DNA from: Brevundimonas sp. UBA7664
Lineage (GTDB): Bacteria; Pseudomonadota; Alphaproteobacteria; Caulobacterales; Caulobacteraceae
Assembly (NCBI RefSeq): GCF_002483305.1
Contig: NZ_DLHQ01000026.1
Span: 260,709-324,708, forward strand
Direction of reading: 5' to 3'
Length of the DNA stretch: 64,000 nucleotides
Part shown: positions 36,602 through 45,519 of the stretch, piece by piece
How the letters are laid out: the number at the start of each line of letters is the position of its first letter
Numbering within the stretch: the first letter of the stretch is position 1
Program-made: the position numbers and the translations under genes
The notes under the pieces: model-generated
The model's input: only the letters and a program-made list of their open reading frames with translations
What the model was told of the DNA's origin: nothing
The model's database searches: none

Positions 36602-36678
36602 GCGGGTGTAGCTCAGTTGGTTAGAGTGCCGGCCTGTCACGCCGGAGGTCGCGGGTTCGAGTCCCGTCACTCGCGCCA
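36602..36678 (+). tRNA. tRNA-Asp (anticodon GTC)
   Basis: A 77-base cloverleaf including an encoded CCA. The acceptor stem pairs GCGGGTG with CACTCGC with one G-T pair, and the discriminator base is G. The anticodon stem CCGGC/GCCGG flanks the loop CTGTCAC with anticodon GTC at 36636-36638, and the T arm contains GGTTCGAGTCC. All features fit tRNA-Asp. Confidence 0.97.
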
Positions 36679-36711
36679 TTCCCTTTGAAACCGAAATCAG
36701 GGAATGGCGCG
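36672..36711. repeat. 13-bp perfect inverted repeat overlapping the tRNA-Asp 3' end
   Basis: CGCGCCATTCCCT (36672-36684) and AGGGAATGGCGCG (36699-36711) are exactly complementary with a 14-base loop. The left arm includes the last seven bases of the tRNA gene, CCA included. No T-run follows, so it is at best a weak terminator; it could also affect 3' processing. Confidence 0.8.
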
Positions 36712-36737
36712 GCCCCGCCGGTGTGAACCGGCGTCCC

Positions 36738-37556
36738 TCACCGCAGCGTCAGCACCGCATCATCCGCCGCCAGCGCCTGTTCGCGCCCGTCCGGCCCCGC
36801 CGTGATCTGCACGAAGGTGAAGCCGCGCGCGGTCAGTTCGTCCAGCAGGCCGGGTAGCGCCCGGATCATCTGCGGCCGGGTCTCGTGCAGGATCAGCACC
36901 CCGCCCCGGTTGCTCTCCATCGCATTCAGCGTGATCCGGGTGATCGACTCGGCCGAATAGCCGCGCCAGTCATCGGTGCCGGCCTCGGCCGAGACGACGA
37001 TGATCCCGCGCTGGTTCAGCCAATCCGCCATCCAGGCGCCCTCGCCCAGACCCGGAAAGCGGAACATCGGCTCGATCCGGGCGCGTTCCTCGGGCGGGGC
37101 GTCGGCCAGGGCGGCCTCGAGGGCGGCGTAGCTCTTGCGCACCTCGCTGACCTGGGCCTCACGCGCCCAATGGCGGAGATAGGTCGGATGCGACCAACTG
37201 TGGCTGGCCACGTTATGGCCCCGGCGCACGACCTCGCGCACCTGTTCAGGGTGCATTCGCACATACTGGCCGACGAAGAAGAAGGTGGCCTTGATCCCCC
37301 GCGCGTCGAGGATGTCCAGCACCTGGGTGTTGTACAGGGGGCTGGGGCCGTCATCGAAGGTCAGGGCGATGGCCTTGGGCGGCAACGGGGTCCGGACATG
37401 CTGGATCGAACCATAGCGCCCGGGCGGCATGGTCAGGACGGCCTGGCCAGCCTGGATCGTCGCCGCGGGGATATAGGGAACCTCGCTGCCCTCGGCGGGC
37501 GCGCGAGGCAGCCACACGGCGAAGGCGGCCGTAAGGGCGATCAGAAACAGACGCAC
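36738..37556 (-). CDS. Secreted polysaccharide deacetylase (NodB domain)
   Basis: Members remove acetyl groups from chitin-like polymers or peptidoglycan using a metal ion. The 272-residue protein has a signal peptide (cleavage near residue 22). The NodB motifs are: TFDDGPSP with metal/catalytic Asp at 68-69, SHSWSHPTY with metal His at 119 and 123, FRFPG, and a C-terminal LILHE in place of the commoner LLHD. It is probably periplasmic or extracellular. It stands alone, convergent with the tRNA gene; substrate unknown. Confidence 0.9.
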   Translation of the reverse strand: MRLFLIALTAAFAVWLPRAPAEGSEVPYIPAATIQAGQAVLTMPPGRYGSIQHVRTPLPPKAIALTFDDGPSPLYNTQVLDILDARGIKATFFFVGQYVRMHPEQVREVVRRGHNVASHSWSHPTYLRHWAREAQVSEVRKSYAALEAALADAPPEERARIEPMFRFPGLGEGAWMADWLNQRGIIVVSAEAGTDDWRGYSAESITRITLNAMESNRGGVLILHETRPQMIRALPGLLDELTARGFTFVQITAGPDGREQALAADDAVLTLR

Positions 37557-37642
37557 ACGCCCTCCCCCGAGGTTTCAGACCCGCACGCTAGCGACGCGTC
37601 GCCGTCCGGCGAGGGCGCGCAACCCGTGGGGGAGATCGGGTG

Positions 37643-38008
37643 CTACGGGTTGCGGCCCGCGACCAGGATATTCTGGACCCGGCGGCCCAGCGGATCGCGG
37701 GACTGCCAGGTCTCGCCAACCTCGGCCTCAACCATCTCGGTGCAGAAGCGCGGGATCATCATGATGCTGGGCCGCATATGCGTCAGGCAGACCCGCTCGC
37801 CCGCCACCGACCAGCGCGCCGCCAGCCGCCGTCCGTCCGAGAACTGCGCCGCATAGGTGCCGTCCGGATTGAACCAGTGCTTGACCCAGCCGCCGTCCGG
37901 ATAGCGCGAGACCACCGTATTGCCGAAAACGGAGTTTATGTCGGCCCGGCCCGGGCCTGCAGCCAGACACACGACAGCCAAGGTCGCGACGACAAGCGCT
38001 CGCAGCAT
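37643..38008 (-). CDS. Small secreted protein, 121 aa
   Basis: No family recognised. A clear signal peptide (MLRALVVATLAVVCLAAGPG, cleavage near residue 22) precedes a mature region of about 100 residues. That region is rich in aromatic residues (YPDGGWVKHWFNPDGTY) and has two Cys (VCLTHM and RFCTEM) that probably pair in the periplasm. The pattern of a beta-rich domain around a Trp/Tyr core resembles small periplasmic or copper/heme-associated proteins, but I cannot name one. A CtrA-like box lies about 40 bases upstream. Confidence 0.75.
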   Translation of the reverse strand: MLRALVVATLAVVCLAAGPGRADINSVFGNTVVSRYPDGGWVKHWFNPDGTYAAQFSDGRRLAARWSVAGERVCLTHMRPSIMMIPRFCTEMVEAEVGETWQSRDPLGRRVQNILVAGRNP

Positions 38009-38046
38009 CTGGAAGCCCCCAACTCAACCCATCCCGAGGCCGACTA

Positions 38047-38061
38047 TTAACAATCGGTTAG
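38047..38061. promoter_or_regulatory. Near-consensus CtrA box between two divergent genes
   Basis: TTAA-N7-TTAG differs from the CtrA full-site consensus TTAA-N7-TTAA by one base. It lies between the secreted-protein gene (start 38008) and the helicase promoter (38097). TTAA is rare in this GC-rich sequence. Confidence 0.4.
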
Positions 38062-38096
38062 GAAAAGCCAAGCCCCGACACCCGGCACACGAATAG

Positions 38097-38124
38097 TTGA
38101 CTCTGTCGTGGGGACTTCTATATG
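38097..38124 (+). promoter_or_regulatory. Predicted promoter of the DEAD-box helicase gene
   Basis: TTGACT at 38097-38102 and TATATG at 38119-38124 with 16-base spacing. The implied 5' untranslated region is about 115 bases, long enough for the cold or growth-dependent control common for helicase genes. Confidence 0.5.
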
Positions 38125-38245
38125 CGGCGCACGTTCGGGACAGGACTGGCGAATCCGCGCCGCCCGCTCGCCCAGAGACAGGGCGGTTCCGCGACATCGC
38201 ACGACGACCCGATGCGCGGGCCGTCCTTACCAGTCCCAAGGACCT

Positions 38246-39865
<1,620 letters not shown>

Positions 39866-39899
39866 AACGTCTCGGAATTCGACGATCAGCGAACCGGAT

Positions 39900-39914
39900 T
39901 TAACCCGACGTTAC
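39900..39914. promoter_or_regulatory. Near-consensus CtrA box upstream of the diguanylate cyclase gene
   Basis: TTAA-N7-TTAC, one base from the CtrA consensus TTAA-N7-TTAA, lies 62 bases before the ATG of the GGDEF gene and 35 bases after the helicase stop. Confidence 0.4.
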
Positions 39915-39976
39915 GGAACCGCGCATAGCGTTGCCGGCAGAAACGGTCGCTCAGGGCGACGCGTCGGGGAATTCGT

Positions 39977-41032
39977 ATGGCGCCTCAGCTCGAAACCACC
40001 CTTCGGGGCCCGGAAGCCTACGGACTGGCGCGCCGGGTGATCGAGGCGATGGAATCGGCTGGCGTCTGGCCGACCCCGTTGAATTTCGAAATCTGGGTCC
40101 ACTATCTCGGCGACCCCGACGGCGCGCTGGGGCGGGAGATCAAGCGTATCCTGGCCGCGTCCGAGCCGTTCACGGAAGCGACTGCCGACATGCTCGCCGC
40201 CGAGTATTTGCCGCGGGGACGGCTGACCGAGGAAATCCGCGACGCCGGCCGGGTGCTGGACCGCGAACTGTCCAGCGTCTCCGAAGCCATCGCCAACGCC
40301 CACAAGTCCCAGGCCGCCTACGGCCACACCCTCGACAAGGCCGCCACCAGCATCGAAACGGCCAGTGACGGCGCCGGTCTCCAGACCATCGTCTCGGGCC
40401 TGACCACCGCCACCCGCCGCATCCAGCGCGAAAACGAGACCCTCGAGAAGCGGCTCGACGATTCGACGCGGGAGGTGGCCCGTCTGCGCGAGCACCTCGA
40501 ACAGGTCCGTCGCGACGCCATGACCGACGCCCTGACCAATCTAGCCAATCGCAAGGCGTTCGACGAACATCTGGAATCCGCCTGCGCCCGGGCTGAGTCG
40601 GAGGGCGGCGCCCTGACCCTGGCGGTGCTCGATATCGACCATTTCAAGCGGTTCAACGACACCTGGGGTCACCAGACCGGCGACCAGGTGCTGCGCTACG
40701 TCGCCAGCGTCATGGGCCGGGTGGCCAAGGCGCCGCGCATCGCCGCCCGCTACGGTGGCGAGGAGTTCGCGATGATCTTCCCCGAGGAAAGCCTCCCCCA
40801 GGTCCAGAACGCGCTCGAGGCCATCCGCAAGGAGATCGCCTCTCGCTCGCTGCGCCGCCGTTCGACCGACGATGAACTCGGAGCCGTGACCCTGTCGGCC
40901 GGCTTCGCGCAGCGACGCGTCGGCGAATCCGCCTCCTGCCTGCTGGATCGCGCCGACGCGGCCCTCTATGCGTCGAAGCACGCCGGCCGCAACCGGGTGA
41001 CCAGCGCCGAGCGGCTCGACCAGGCTGCCTGA
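39977..41032 (+). CDS. Diguanylate cyclase (GGDEF domain)
   Basis: Makes cyclic di-GMP from two GTP. Residues 1-175 form an N-terminal helical region, coiled-coil-like at about 130-175 (RIQRENETLEKRLDD), with no membrane segment, so the protein is cytoplasmic. The GGDEF domain spans about 180-345: DALTNLANRKAFDEHL, LDIDHFKRFNDTWGH, the active site GGEEF at residues 260-264, and VTLSAGFAQR. The usual inhibitory RxxD site before GGEEF is replaced by KAPR, so product inhibition is probably lost. Expression may be cell-cycle controlled through the CtrA-like box upstream. Confidence 0.94.
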   Translation: MAPQLETTLRGPEAYGLARRVIEAMESAGVWPTPLNFEIWVHYLGDPDGALGREIKRILAASEPFTEATADMLAAEYLPRGRLTEEIRDAGRVLDRELSSVSEAIANAHKSQAAYGHTLDKAATSIETASDGAGLQTIVSGLTTATRRIQRENETLEKRLDDSTREVARLREHLEQVRRDAMTDALTNLANRKAFDEHLESACARAESEGGALTLAVLDIDHFKRFNDTWGHQTGDQVLRYVASVMGRVAKAPRIAARYGGEEFAMIFPEESLPQVQNALEAIRKEIASRSLRRRSTDDELGAVTLSAGFAQRRVGESASCLLDRADAALYASKHAGRNRVTSAERLDQAA

Positions 41033-41070
41033 AGCCTTTCGCCCGGACCGTTTCACGTCATAGTGGACCG

Positions 41071-41856
41071 ATGCGCAGCCTCGCCTTCAACGTCGCCTAC
41101 TGGCTCCTGTCGGTCATCTATGCCTCGGCGGCGGCCTTCGCGGCCCTGACGCCGGGCCGAGGCGCGACCAGCTGGATCATCCGCCGCTATGTGAAACGGA
41201 TGGTCCAGGCCATGCGGCTGTTCGCCGGCATCCGCATCGAGGCACGCGGCAAGGACCGCCTGCCCGCCGCCGCCTTCATCATCGCGTCCAAACACCAGAG
41301 CTGGGGCGACGGGTTCGCGACCTATGACCAGTTCGACGACCTCGCCTTCGTCACCGGCGACCACCTTGAAAAGTTTCCGTTGCTCGGCACGGTCCTGCGC
41401 AAGCTCGGCGCCATCGTGGTCAACAACTGCGGCGGCCGCGAAGCCCGCGAGGCGCTGAAACACCGCTCCGCCGACGCCCATGCCGCCGGCCGGAAGATCC
41501 TGATCTATCCCGAGGGCAACCTGGCCAAGGTCGGCGAGAAATTCCGCTATCGCTCCGGCGTCTGGCACATGTACCGCGATTTCGACATGCCGGTCGTGCC
41601 GCTGGCCACCAACCTGGGCCTGTTCTGGCCGCAGGAGGCCTTCCGCAAGACGCCGGGGACCGCGACGCTGGAATTCCTCGATCCCATCCCGACCGGGCTG
41701 GGCAAGGAGGAATTCCTCGCCCGCCTCGAAGCCGCCGTCGAGGGCAGGACTGCCGAACTGATCGCCGAGGCCACGGGCCGTCCCGTCGCTCCGGCCGTAC
41801 GGGTTCTCGCGCCCGATGAAGCCGCACGGGCGAAGACACCGGCCGCTGCGGCCTAG
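41071..41856 (+). CDS. 1-acyl-sn-glycerol-3-phosphate acyltransferase (PlsC type)
   Basis: Acylates lysophosphatidic acid in phospholipid synthesis at the inner membrane. The 261-residue protein has an N-terminal hydrophobic anchor (about residues 10-28). The acyltransferase motif is HQSWGD with His 75 and Asp 80 (HX4D). The second block YPEGNL is at 146-151, a variant of the usual PEGTR block. The gene ends exactly at the convergent TfoX-like gene: the two stop codons share the bases CTAG. Confidence 0.92.
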   Translation: MRSLAFNVAYWLLSVIYASAAAFAALTPGRGATSWIIRRYVKRMVQAMRLFAGIRIEARGKDRLPAAAFIIASKHQSWGDGFATYDQFDDLAFVTGDHLEKFPLLGTVLRKLGAIVVNNCGGREAREALKHRSADAHAAGRKILIYPEGNLAKVGEKFRYRSGVWHMYRDFDMPVVPLATNLGLFWPQEAFRKTPGTATLEFLDPIPTGLGKEEFLARLEAAVEGRTAELIAEATGRPVAPAVRVLAPDEAARAKTPAAAA

Positions 41857-42215
41857 GATTTCGGCTTGCGCGGCTTCCGGAGCGCCGACTTGCGAAGGGC
41901 GGCGTCGATCGATGTCCGGGCCCAGTCGGCCGCCGCGTCGGAATCGTCCAGCGCGGGCTCCGGCAGCGACCAGTAGGCCATCGCCATCTGCTTGCCGTCC
42001 TTCGTCGGATAGGTGAACTGACGCGACCCGGCCGCCGCGAGCAGCGGTGCATTGACCTCGTCCGCCTTCAGCCAGACCACGCCGTCATCCAGCAGGGCGA
42101 AGATCAGGCCATGCGCATAGACGCCCGCGCCGCCGAACATCCGCTTGATCTCGAGCGGACCCAGGGCCGCGAAATGCTCGCGCACCCATTCGCCGAAGTC
42201 GGGGTCATAGGCCAT
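41853..42215 (-). CDS. TfoX/Sxy N-terminal domain protein
   Basis: The 120-residue product matches the TfoX N-terminal domain: REHFAALGPLEIKRMFGGAGVYAHGLIFALL, then the LKADEVN segment and a YWSLPE motif. In gammaproteobacteria the full-length Sxy/TfoX controls competence; single-domain versions in alphaproteobacteria have no established role. A Lys/Arg-rich tail (RKSALRKPRKPKS) could contact nucleic acid. It starts 3 bases after metQ and so is the last gene of the suf-metNIQ run. Confidence 0.88.
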   Translation of the reverse strand: MAYDPDFGEWVREHFAALGPLEIKRMFGGAGVYAHGLIFALLDDGVVWLKADEVNAPLLAAAGSRQFTYPTKDGKQMAMAYWSLPEPALDDSDAAADWARTSIDAALRKSALRKPRKPKS

Positions 42216-42218
42216 GCG

Positions 42219-43022
42219 TCAGGCCGCCGGGATCACCGCCCCGTCGTATTTCCGGGCGATGAAATCCTTGACCGCCTGGCTGCGCAGCATGGCCGCGAGG
42301 GCCACGACGCGAGGGTCCTCGCGATTGTCCGGCCGGGCCACCAGATAATTCACATAGGGGCTGTCGGCGCCTTCAAGGGTCAGGGCATCGGTGCGCGGCC
42401 TCAGGCCGGCGTCCAGCGCATAGTTGGTGTTGATCACCGCCATGTCGACCTGGTCGAGCACCCGCGGCAGGGTCGCGGACTCCAGTTCGCGGAAGCGCAG
42501 GTTCTTCGGATTCGCGACGATATCCCTCAGCGTTTGCAGCGGATTGGCCGGATCCTTCAGGCGGATCAGCCCGGCTTTTTGCAGCAGGATCAGCGACCGT
42601 CCGATCGAGGAGGCGTCATTGGGCACCGCCACCTCCGCCCCGTCCGGCAGCTCGGCCAGGGTCCGGAACCGGCGCGAATAGGCGCCAAGCGGCTCGACAT
42701 GCACCCCCGCCACCGTGATCAGGTCGGAGCCGCGCGAGGCGTTGAACTCGTCCAGATAGGGCTTGGTCTGGAAATAGTTCACGTCCAGCCGGCGCTCGGC
42801 CAGCTGGGTGTTGGGCTGGACGTAGTCGTTGAAAACCTTGATCTCGATGTTCACCCCCTCGGCCGCCAGCAGCGGCTTGATATGCTCGAGGATTTCGGCG
42901 TGCGGGACGGCCGTCGCCCCAACCAGCAGCGGCCCTTCGCCCCCGGCCTTGTCCGCCCCCTGCCCACAGGCGGCGAGCACCGTCGCGGCGGCGGCGAGGA
43001 TCAGGAGCGAGCGGCGGATCAT
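42219..43022 (-). CDS. metQ: MetQ/NlpA-family ABC transporter substrate-binding lipoprotein
   Basis: The binding component of a methionine-type ABC importer. The 267-residue lipoprotein has a signal with the lipobox LAAC (Cys 19) and family segments VGATAVPHAEILEHIKP and LDVNYFQTKPYLDEFN. It lies 22 bases after metI. Methionine is the expected ligand from the family, but relatives can bind other compounds; see the note on its link to the SUF operon. Confidence 0.93.
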   Translation of the reverse strand: MIRRSLLILAAAATVLAACGQGADKAGGEGPLLVGATAVPHAEILEHIKPLLAAEGVNIEIKVFNDYVQPNTQLAERRLDVNYFQTKPYLDEFNASRGSDLITVAGVHVEPLGAYSRRFRTLAELPDGAEVAVPNDASSIGRSLILLQKAGLIRLKDPANPLQTLRDIVANPKNLRFRELESATLPRVLDQVDMAVINTNYALDAGLRPRTDALTLEGADSPYVNYLVARPDNREDPRVVALAAMLRSQAVKDFIARKYDGAVIPAA

Positions 43023-43044
43023 GGGCGGGCCTTTCGGGGAGCGA

Positions 43045-43713
43045 TCAGCGGTGGGAAACAGAGGCGACCAGCCGGTCGCCGAGCATCTGGAGGACCTGCA
43101 CCAGCAGGAGCAGCAATACGACGGTCACCACCATGACATCGGTCTGGAAGCGCTGGTAGCCGAAGCGGATGGCCAGGTCGCCCAGACCCCCGGCCCCGAC
43201 CACCCCGGCCATGGCGGTGTAGGACACAAGGGCGATGGCGGTCACGGTCGCGCCGGCGATGATGCCGGGCATGGCCTCGGGCAGCAGGGCCCGGGTGACG
43301 ATCTGGAAGGTGGTCCCGCCCATGGCCTGGGTCGCCTCGACCACGCCCTTGTCGACCTCGCGCAGGGCCGTCTCGACCAGCCGGGCGTAGAAGGGCGCGG
43401 CGCCCACGACCAGCGGCGGGATCGCTCCGGCGACGCCCAGCGACGTCCCGACCAGCAGCACCGTCACCGGCAGCATGACGATCAGCAGGATGATGAAGGG
43501 CACAGAGCGGAGGATGTTGACGATCAACGACAGCACCGCGTTCACCAGCGGATTGGCCGCCAGCCGGCCCTTGCCCGACAGATAAAGCAGCACCCCCAAC
43601 GGAATACCGAACAGCACCGTCAGCGCCATCGATCCGCCCAGCATCAGCAGGGTGTCGCGCGACGCCCGGGCGATCTCGGGCCAGTCCACATTGGCGAAGA
43701 AGGCTTCCATCAA
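43045..43713 (-). CDS. metI: Methionine-type ABC transporter permease MetI
   Basis: A 222-residue inner-membrane permease with about five hydrophobic segments and the EAA-like loop EVDKGVVEATQAMGG that contacts the ATPase. The start overlaps the metN stop as ATGA. Confidence 0.94.
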   Translation of the reverse strand: MMEAFFANVDWPEIARASRDTLLMLGGSMALTVLFGIPLGVLLYLSGKGRLAANPLVNAVLSLIVNILRSVPFIILLIVMLPVTVLLVGTSLGVAGAIPPLVVGAAPFYARLVETALREVDKGVVEATQAMGGTTFQIVTRALLPEAMPGIIAGATVTAIALVSYTAMAGVVGAGGLGDLAIRFGYQRFQTDVMVVTVVLLLLLVQVLQMLGDRLVASVSHR

Positions 43714-44699
43714 ACCGCCTCCACCGTAACGCCACGCGTGGTCAGCTGCGCCACCGCCGCTTCGGCGTCGCCGCCGGTGAAGGCCACGACCAGCTGGCCA
43801 TAGGGCTCGCCGCGAATACGGCTGATGCGGCCCGACAGGATCGAATAGTCCACGCCCACCGACCGCGCGACGCGGCTCAGTTCGGGCTCATAGGTCGAGC
43901 CGCCCCGGAACGTCAGCTTCGCCAGCCGGCCGCCCGGCGGCACGTCAGCGGTCTCGAATCCGTCCTCGCCCTCGGCCAGCATGGCGCGGGTCGCGGCGTG
44001 TTTCGGATGCAGGAAGACGTCGGCCGTCGCCCCCTCCTCCACCACCCGCCCGTCCTTCAGCACCGCCACCCGGTCGCAGACGCGGCGCACCACCTCCATC
44101 TGGTGGGTGATCAGCACGATGGTCAGCTTCAGGTCGCGGTTCAGCTGGTCCAGCAGCGAAAGGATCTCGTCGGTCGTCTCGGGATCCAGGGCGCTGGTCG
44201 CTTCATCGCAGAGCAGCACGCCGGGTTCGCAGGCCAGGGCCCGGGCGATGCCCACCCGCTGCTTCTGCCCGCCCGACAGTTGAGCCGGATGCTTGCGCGC
44301 ATGCTCGGACAGCCCAAGCTGCTCCAGCAGGTCCGCCACGCGCCGGTCCACATCCGCCGCCGGCCGCCCCTCCAGCCGCAGCGGGAAGGCCACGTTCTCG
44401 GCCACCGTCTTCGCGTTCAGCAGGTTGAAATGCTGGAAGATCATGCCGATCCGCCGCCGCGCCGCGCGCAGCTCGGCCGGCGCCAGGGCCGTCATCTCCC
44501 TGCCATCAACCGTCACCGTCCCGGCGTCCGGCCGTTCCAGCAGATTGATGGCCCGGATCAGCGTCGACTTGCCGGCCCCCGAGCGCCCGACCACGCCGAA
44601 CACCTGGCCCGCCTCGACGGTCAGATCGACGGCGTCGAGCGCCACGCGCTCGCCCGCCGCGCTATGAAAGCGCTTCGTCACCCTCTCCAGTCGGATCAT
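43710..44699 (-). CDS. metN: Methionine-type ABC transporter ATP-binding protein MetN
   Basis: The ATPase of the importer, 329 residues. Walker A is GRSGAGKST (around residues 38-46), the signature is LSGGQKQRVGIARAL, and Walker B is VLLCDEATSALD. A C-terminal NIL regulatory domain (about 250-329) usually senses intracellular methionine. The ATG overlaps the stop of the A-type carrier gene (TGATG), so translation is joined to the SUF operon; there is no room for a SAM riboswitch or separate promoter. Confidence 0.95.
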   Translation of the reverse strand: MIRLERVTKRFHSAAGERVALDAVDLTVEAGQVFGVVGRSGAGKSTLIRAINLLERPDAGTVTVDGREMTALAPAELRAARRRIGMIFQHFNLLNAKTVAENVAFPLRLEGRPAADVDRRVADLLEQLGLSEHARKHPAQLSGGQKQRVGIARALACEPGVLLCDEATSALDPETTDEILSLLDQLNRDLKLTIVLITHQMEVVRRVCDRVAVLKDGRVVEEGATADVFLHPKHAATRAMLAEGEDGFETADVPPGGRLAKLTFRGGSTYEPELSRVARSVGVDYSILSGRISRIRGEPYGQLVVAFTGGDAEAAVAQLTTRGVTVEAV

Positions 44700-45124
44700 C
44701 AGTCGGCTTCCAGCGCCTTCGCGGGAATGATGGTGACGCTCTCGCCGCAGCCGCAGGCGTCGGTCTGGTTCGGATTCCGGAACACGAATTTCGACGCCAG
44801 CTTCGTCGTCTCATAGTCGATCTCGGAGCCGATCAGGAACAGGATCGCCTTGGGGTCGATCAGGATGGTCACCCCCTTGTCCTCGACGACTTCATCCATC
44901 GGCTCGATCGTCTCGGCATAGGCGAAGGTGTACTCCTGCCCCGCGCAGCCGCCGTTCTTCACCCCGACGCGCAGGGCGACATAGGGCTTGTCTGCCCCGT
45001 CCTTCCTGGGTTTGGCCATGATGTCGCGCACGCGGTCCGCCGCGGCCTCGGTCAGGCTGACGGCCTTGGGACGCGGTCGGCGCGGACGGGTCGTGGTCTG
45101 AAGCTCGGTCATCGGACGGTCCAT
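44699..45124 (-). CDS. sufA: A-type iron-sulfur carrier SufA
   Basis: Accepts assembled clusters and passes them to target proteins. The 141-residue product has the A-type Cys ligands in KNGGCAGQEY and DACGCGES near the C-terminus, plus an N-terminal basic Pro/Arg extension (TRPRRPRPKA). I chose the ATG at 45124 (MDRPMTEL) because it overlaps the previous stop as TGATG, the coupling used throughout this operon; the ATG at 45112 is equally plausible by sequence, and neither has a clear Shine-Dalgarno site. Confidence 0.93.
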   Translation of the reverse strand: MDRPMTELQTTTRPRRPRPKAVSLTEAAADRVRDIMAKPRKDGADKPYVALRVGVKNGGCAGQEYTFAYAETIEPMDEVVEDKGVTILIDPKAILFLIGSEIDYETTKLASKFVFRNPNQTDACGCGESVTIIPAKALEAD

Positions 45125-45519
45125 CAGAACATGTTCAGGGCCAGCTTGGCCTCGTCGCTCATCTTCGACGCGTCCCACGGCGGATCGAACGTCAGCTCTG
45201 CCTTGGCCGACCGGACGCCCTCGACCTTCCGGACCGCGTCCTCGACCCAGCCGGGCATCTCGCCGGCCACGGGACAGCCGGGTGCCGTCAGAGTCATCTC
45301 GATGGCCACGTCGCGGTCGTCGGACAGGTCGACCTTGTAGATCAGTCCCAGCTCATAGATGTCGACCGGGATCTCCGGATCGAACACCGACTTGAGCGCC
45401 TCGATGATGTCGTCCGTCATCCGGTCGATCTCGGCCTGGGCCAGGGCGCTCTTCTGCGGCGCGTCCCACGCTTCGGCGAAGGCGGCGTTGTCAGTGACAG
45501 GGATCGTCGGGTCGCTCAT
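45124..45519 (-). CDS. sufT: SUF-associated DUF59/MIP18-family protein (SufT-like)
   Basis: The 131-residue product has the DUF59 core FDPEIPVDIYELGLIYKV with the acidic DPE motif, and TLTAPGCPVAGEMPG with the conserved Cys. SufT-type proteins help mature Fe-S proteins. The start overlaps the sufS stop as ATGA and the end overlaps the sufA start. Confidence 0.92.
   Translation of the reverse strand: MSDPTIPVTDNAAFAEAWDAPQKSALAQAEIDRMTDDIIEALKSVFDPEIPVDIYELGLIYKVDLSDDRDVAIEMTLTAPGCPVAGEMPGWVEDAVRKVEGVRSAKAELTFDPPWDASKMSDEAKLALNMF

Noticed and set aside
44699..45124. SAM riboswitch or separate promoter for metNIQ
   Set aside because: metN begins inside the sufA stop codon, so there is no leader space; nothing like the SAM-II or SAM-I core was seen.
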